A DNA stretch of 64,000 nucleotides from Desarmillaria ectypa. Lineage: Eukaryota; Basidiomycota; Agaricomycetes; Agaricales; Physalacriaceae. A program made the position numbers and the translations under genes. This document shows positions 59,304 to 64,000 of this stretch, piece after piece (positions within the stretch are counted from its first letter, which is position 1; each line of letters opens with the position of its first letter). The notes below the pieces were generated by a model, which made no database searches, was not told where the DNA came from, and saw only the letters and a list, made by a program, of their open reading frames with translations. The DNA lies in the NCBI GenBank assembly GCA_030407005.1, contig JAUDYN010000001.1:4154001-4218000 (forward strand), read 5' to 3'.

Positions 59304-60045
59304 AATCAAGTTCTACCGTACGTACATAAAATCGTTTTAATTTGTCGACGAAGCAGTCAGTAAGGGTTTAGACCCTGATCGGTCTTGCAATTTGCATCCT
59401 GTAAATTGTCGCGTTTCTGGCGCTGCTTTCTTAGGAACCCTTTTTGCTTTCAAATACTTCTCAAAGGATTAATCTGGCCAACATAACGTTATGACCTCCA
59501 GCTCTTAGTCCCTTTTTCTCGGCCCATCAATAGCGAGAACGTTCAACTGACGGCCCTCTTGCTTTCAATATGCTAGCTTCACAATGCCTCAAACATATGG
59601 TAGGTAAAATTCCATTTCTATTGCATACGTGCGGCTTGATGACTGAGTCTCTTCGACAGAAATCCTAGGAACATTAAATGGCTTACTAGGAACTTTCTCC
59701 TTCTTTGGCTTTCCGGTTTTCCCCTACTGTTATCGCTCTTAGATTTTCATGGTATACTTCTATTTCATTCGTAACGTGTTCGTTGACTTCTTTCATGACA
59801 TTGTAGAGGAACCAGAGGTGTGAAGTTCCCAGGAGCTCACTGATTTTATACAAGGAAACAACGTACGACTATGTGACTCGTCTGCGTCTCTCGAATATTG
59901 ATCCTTCCAATACATACAGTTCGTAAGAAATTGTTAGCACCTTGAGTCGCCCACCGCAGCGGCAGCCCGGAAAATGCCGGTCTACTATTGGCGGAGTCCG
60001 AACGAACCGGGGTCCCGAAATCGTCCTTGACCGGTTACCACGACA
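59304..60045. other. Intergenic region with a possible two-exon peptide
   Basis: At about 59583-59743 ATG and a GTAGGT donor, joined to EILGTLNGLLGTFSFFGFPV, would encode a short hydrophobic peptide ending PYCYRS. Recognition is weak and I do not call it as a gene. Confidence 0.3.
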
Positions 60046-61933
60046 ATGGATCCGCGCTGGGATCGCGGTGGCGAGCATTATTTCTTAGAGTATGTTTTTA
60101 TCGCTTCATCTTCGATTGGAGGATTTGCTACAACGTTCTAGCAGGTCTCTTTATGAGTACACTGACATACAGTGCGTCTTTTTTTCGTTAATTCTTGTGT
60201 TTTGCTGCTCACAGCATCTATCTAGCCAAGCGGATCCACGGATTGTCGTGGTAGATTCTACGGATCCCCCTCCTCGGAATATCAAGCCTTTCAAGCTTCT
60301 TTCCACCCTTCCGAACGAACTTTTTCTGCACATCTTTTCGTTTCTCCCCACGAAGGATCTAAGCCACGTCGTCCGCACTTGTCGCCATTTTCGCGATCTT
60401 GCACAGAAGGAGTTGTACAGAAACCTGATCTTCCGATCCTTCAACCCTCATGTCATTCTTAGCGCCGGGATCTGGTCCAAACCTGAGTGGAATAATGTCC
60501 CCCACCGACTAACTGCGTCAGCAAACAGTGCTCTGCTGCTCCCTCAGATCCTCGAACTTGTTCCGCGTCTCACTCAGCTACGAGAACTCGTATTCCAGGG
60601 TATCGATTTCATACACACCAACAACAGCGATGTCTATGCCATTTTCGACGGTGTCCCCAATTTGCAGAGGCTGTCGTTCATAAAGTGTCACCTACCGCGG
60701 TGTCAGACGGACACATTTTCGCATCTGGCGCTTACACAGCTAGACATGTTGTTTATTACGTGGGACCAAGAACAGCCGGCACATCCGCAGATTCCCCATG
60801 GGCACCATTTTCTACTAGGGCCGACACAGCAACCGCATATACATGCACATACTCATGGAAACATATTCCACAATCCTTTCAACATCCAGAATCCGTTCGC
60901 TGCGCTAAATCCACCACAGCACCACCACCCACCGAACCACCAGCAGATGATGAACATGATTATCTACGGCGGCCCACCTCATGGCCCACCCATACCCCCG
61001 CCGCCACCGCCACCACAAGGCGACCGCCTCGGCGCGCTCAAACTCCTTGCGGTTCCGACCATTACTATCCTCCGTGTTGACTGGTCTGCCGAGAATATTG
61101 CGTACGTGTCTCAGCACACCGACTTCCTCACCAGCCAGAGCCGATTGCACACCCTTGAGCTTCGCTGCCTCGACGACTCCCGCGGACCCCTACATTTCCA
61201 GCAACTACTCGCTAAAGGCGTACGGCGCCTTGTGTTCATGCCTGATGCGAGGGTACGGAGTCTCCGTGGAGCGGACCTATCCAGGCTGAGGCTCTATCGC
61301 GGTCCTTCTGATATGCTCCCTGTCGTCATGGGCGGGAGGGCAGTACCCACTACGGGTTCGTACACGTCGGCGGCATCACTTTGGGCCCCTCAGACGTACC
61401 CATCTGGCGTATCGTCACTTCAACAGAAAGCTGCCCCTGCTGTGTCGGGCGTCAAACACGTCATGCTCACGACGACTTTGGATGCGACGAAGCTTGCACC
61501 GATGTTGGGCATGTTTGCTGGCGCGGAACAGTTCGAGTCGTTTGAGCTCAAGTTGGTGAGATGGGATCTGGAGGCTCTACATGCTGCAGTGTATGCTTTC
61601 CCAAATGTGAAGGATCTAAGGATCAAGTGGGCGAGTGGCGAAGGGATAGATGAGGTATTTTTCGAACTCTACTTCCCTTACAATGCACTGAGTCGGCTGT
61701 TGTGATAGACGACTCTCGTTTCTTTCTCGCCTCTTTTCTTATCGAGGCTACGAAACCTACAAGTGCTGCACTTATATGACATGTCTATAAAGGAACATGT
61801 TAGTGATGATGGGTTCGAGTTGATCGGTCCTGCGAAACGATTGGCGGGACTCGTTGAGGTCAGATTGCAACCTGGAGCGGTTTGGAAGAGAGCGGGGGAT
61901 GAATGGACTCTGAGGAAGGACTTTGTTGAATAG
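60046..61933 (+). CDS. F-box protein with proline/histidine-rich insert
   Basis: Likely SCF ubiquitin ligase subunit. Proposed exon 1 is MDPRWDRGGEHYFL (60046-60089), joined by an intron ending TCTAG to QADPRIVVVDSTDPPP. The F-box is LLSTLPNELFLHIFSFLPTKDLSHVVRTCRHFRDLA. Leucine-rich stretches follow (LVPRLTQLRELVFQGIDF, VPNLQRLSFIKC). A low-complexity insert is rich in His and Pro (HIHAHTHGNIFHNPF, PPIPPPPPPPQGD). Then come LGALKLLAVPTITILRVDW and FPNVKDLRIKWASGEGID. A 48-nt intron at about 61701-61748 joins ALSRL to LRNLQVLHLYDMS, and the protein ends TLRKDFVE at 61931-61933. The alternative start at 60092 reads through the first intron and gives an implausible N-terminus. Confidence 0.8.
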
Positions 61934-63228
61934 TCGTGTTTATAGTGATCGATGATCTAGTGTACATATTTTATATCTATCGTGGTAATACACACCGCAC
62001 ACTCTTAATCGATGCATACACTGCCGGGTAGTAGTCGCAGTGCGGCGGCGGCAAGGATCCATGGGATCATCATCTCATACGCAACCTGGCCTGTTTGGCC
62101 TGTGTATAGCCTCACAATATTTCAAGGACATCAATGTCCAAACAACATGGGTTGTACCATTCAGCAACAAAGGCCAAAAGCAAGAGTTTGAAAAAGACAT
62201 AGAAAGGAAGGCAAAAATCCTTGATTCCACCGAATGTCTGACTAGCCACTTTACAGTCCCGAGGCAGGCAGAGCGTCATATATGAGACAAGGATCTTCTC
62301 ATTCCGCTACGTTCAGTTTGAGTGTAAACACAGTCGCTGACGGAAGACAGTACATACTCCGTGAAGATGGAAAGCATGCTGAACAGAGGAGATACATTCA
62401 TATCTGCATTTCAGGAAGAGCTCAGACTGTTTACCTCGTGTATCACGCTAGCTCCTGGTATAAAAAGCTCAATGATAGAGTTCGGCGGTAAGGTATATAC
62501 AGAGCCTTCTGGCAGAAGTTTACCAGCAGCTTGTGATCCGCTGAGGATCTATAGTAGTCCGGGGGGGATGAAAAGACACCCCATCGATATTGAACCAATC
62601 GACATCACCTAGTTAGAGAGAGAGTGATGCAGTAGGCAACAAAAAAAATCATGGGTCTAGGAGAGACCCACATATAACATGTTCAGAGTTAACGCAATGT
62701 CCTCTTTCAGGTATACTAGGTATTAACAATATAGTCATTAAAGGCTGCCTCAAAGTATGTTAACATAGACGCTCACTGCACTAGTATTTTCAAGAGGCTA
62801 GTTTTGAGCATTAGCTCATACTCGACCCTGAGTTAGTATCATACAACATACCACTAAATTGGCCTCATTCAAAGGAAGGACACCAAAAGATACAGACGAT
62901 CCCGGTTCTGCATCGTCTGCGCCCGAGCACCGTAATATTGCAGAGTTGATCCCATTGCTATATCCAGCTTCCCCGACGTTAGGGTTGGCGCGAATCCCTG
63001 TATTTTGAAGGGTAGATTACGAGGAGAATATTAAGCATAGAATTCGAATCTTAAAATAGTTTTGGATATCTTGATTGACGTTGAGCTTTAGAGAGACGTG
63101 AATAACATTGGTCTGAGAACAGAATTACGCACAACAAAGGAGTAGCGCCGGCCTGTAAAAAGTTTGGGTCATGACCATATAAAACCGATCAAATGAAGAC
63201 GAATTACCAGGAAAATTTCGAAGTTCGT
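61934..63228. other. Intergenic region, nothing recognised
   Basis: Open frames at 62040-62285 and 62282-62612 show no motif. Not called. Confidence 0.4.
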
Positions 63229-63600
63229 CTACAAGATCATGCAGACCTTCCGGCTCACAGTGAGCTCGCCATTGATGGTACCACCAGCCAATGTCGCCAT
63301 TCGAGTAGAACCGTCGGGATTGACGTATGCATCAGTTACTAATGTCTCACCGAGACATGAGGCTAGCCTCGCAGACCACAACGCAGCTGGAAGAACGAGC
63401 TTTTCCTCATACCAGAACAATCCACAATTATTAATTGGGTGAAGATGAGGAGGAGTGCGGCTTTCATAGTTGTGAAGTATGGCGTCCGCCGAAACATTGT
63501 TGTTCCTCTCCACCTAGCAAGTGACCGTCTTCGTCTAGGGTCTTCCAGGTACGTATTTTGCGATAAATCGAGCTTTCCCGTCCATATGGTGCGACGTCCT
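63229..63600 (-). CDS. Short unidentified two-exon gene
   Basis: Exon 1 could start MDGKARFIAKY (about 63592), with a GTACCT donor at about 63559. An intron of about 45 nt ends CTAG, and exon 2 reads VERNNNVSADAILHNYESRT, then HLHPINNCGLFWYEEKLVLP, ETLVTDAYVNPDGSTRMATLA and GGTINGELTVSRKVCMIL to a stop at 63229. The protein would have about 105 residues. It looks like a real compact domain, but I do not recognise the family. Other frames upstream (start 63646 or 63659) are also open. Confidence 0.4.
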
Positions 63601-64000
63601 TTGAGGAGAAAATGACAGGATATTGAGTGGAGAACTGCAGGCTCATCCGAGGAAGGCACCCAAAGGCAGCCCGATGGCCACTTTTTATCCGCAGTTTCTA
63701 CTAGTCTTGGCTTTAGAAGTGCGATGGGTCGGAATTACAGCTCTGTGTTCGGGACGACTCGACTAGGATAGGGGACAGCCGTTTCCAGCACCTCAAGTAA
63801 GCATTAGTCATCTAGTCACGTGAGGCCAAAATCGCCTTGGGACATTGTGACGCGGTCAGTTTTATTTGCTGCTCTTTCTTCAGTTTATTCCTCTCCTGCT
63901 GCTCCACAATTTGCGAATATCTGCTAGGGTATTTGGTGGAAATTTTCTGTAACCGGAATATTTTCTACTTGCCCACATAGCATCACTGCCATGAAGTCCA

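Overview
The window is nuclear DNA of a filamentous basidiomycete, most likely an Agaricomycete. Genes are cut by many 48-65 nt GT..AG introns. The repertoire fits: DUF6534 membrane proteins, F-box proteins, a PL3 pectate lyase, class-3 lipases and an APC permease. Intergenic DNA is long and carries decayed duplicates and transposons. No tRNA, rRNA or CRISPR was seen.

Layout, left to right. Lipase A (101-1436) and a PL3 pectate lyase (4479-6036) are secreted enzymes, each with a close TATA box. A complete but dead Ty1/copia retrotransposon lies on the minus strand (6628-12820; LTRs, 5-bp target duplication, primer site and polypurine tract all visible). Then come an amino-acid permease (14364-16897), a convergent Zn2Cys6 regulator (17138-20098) and a DUF262 protein (20582-22249). 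A block around 22.3-27.5 kb holds a DUF6534 gene beside a Chk2-like FHA kinase, plus an older broken copy of both 3' ends. A repeated TATA-bearing element occurs near 28.8 and 29.1-29.9 kb and, inverted, at 42.8-43.5 kb. Between them lie an F-box gene (31511-33010), a G-alpha subunit (34769-36215), an AT-rich duplication (38.87-39.22 kb) and a 2-oxoglutarate oxygenase (40093-41632).

The right part holds a second DUF6534 gene (about 45.2-46.57 kb) with a relic beside it, an alpha/beta hydrolase (47503-49994), lipase B (50478-51803; paralogue of lipase A), a secreted DUF1593 protein (53510-55247), a SWIM/RING ubiquitin ligase (55619 to about 57.4 kb), a small histone-H3-tail mimic gene (57930-58890), a second F-box gene (60046-61933) and a short unidentified gene at the right edge.

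The most unusual object is the gene at 57930-58890. Its seven exons splice cleanly into 191 codons carrying the histone H3 core QTARKSTGG three times, and each copy is split by an intron at the same phase inside the Thr6 codon. The third copy matches H3 residues 2-14 exactly, yet there is no histone fold. Other points: a 6-nt micro-exon needed for the third zinc ligand of the regulator, and a retrotransposon with nearly identical LTRs but seven TGA stops, most at positions where copia proteins usually carry arginine. Functionally the window joins plant-polymer breakdown (lipases, pectate lyase, permease), signalling (G-alpha, Chk2-like kinase) and protein turnover (two F-box proteins, one RING ligase); no single gene cluster is evident.
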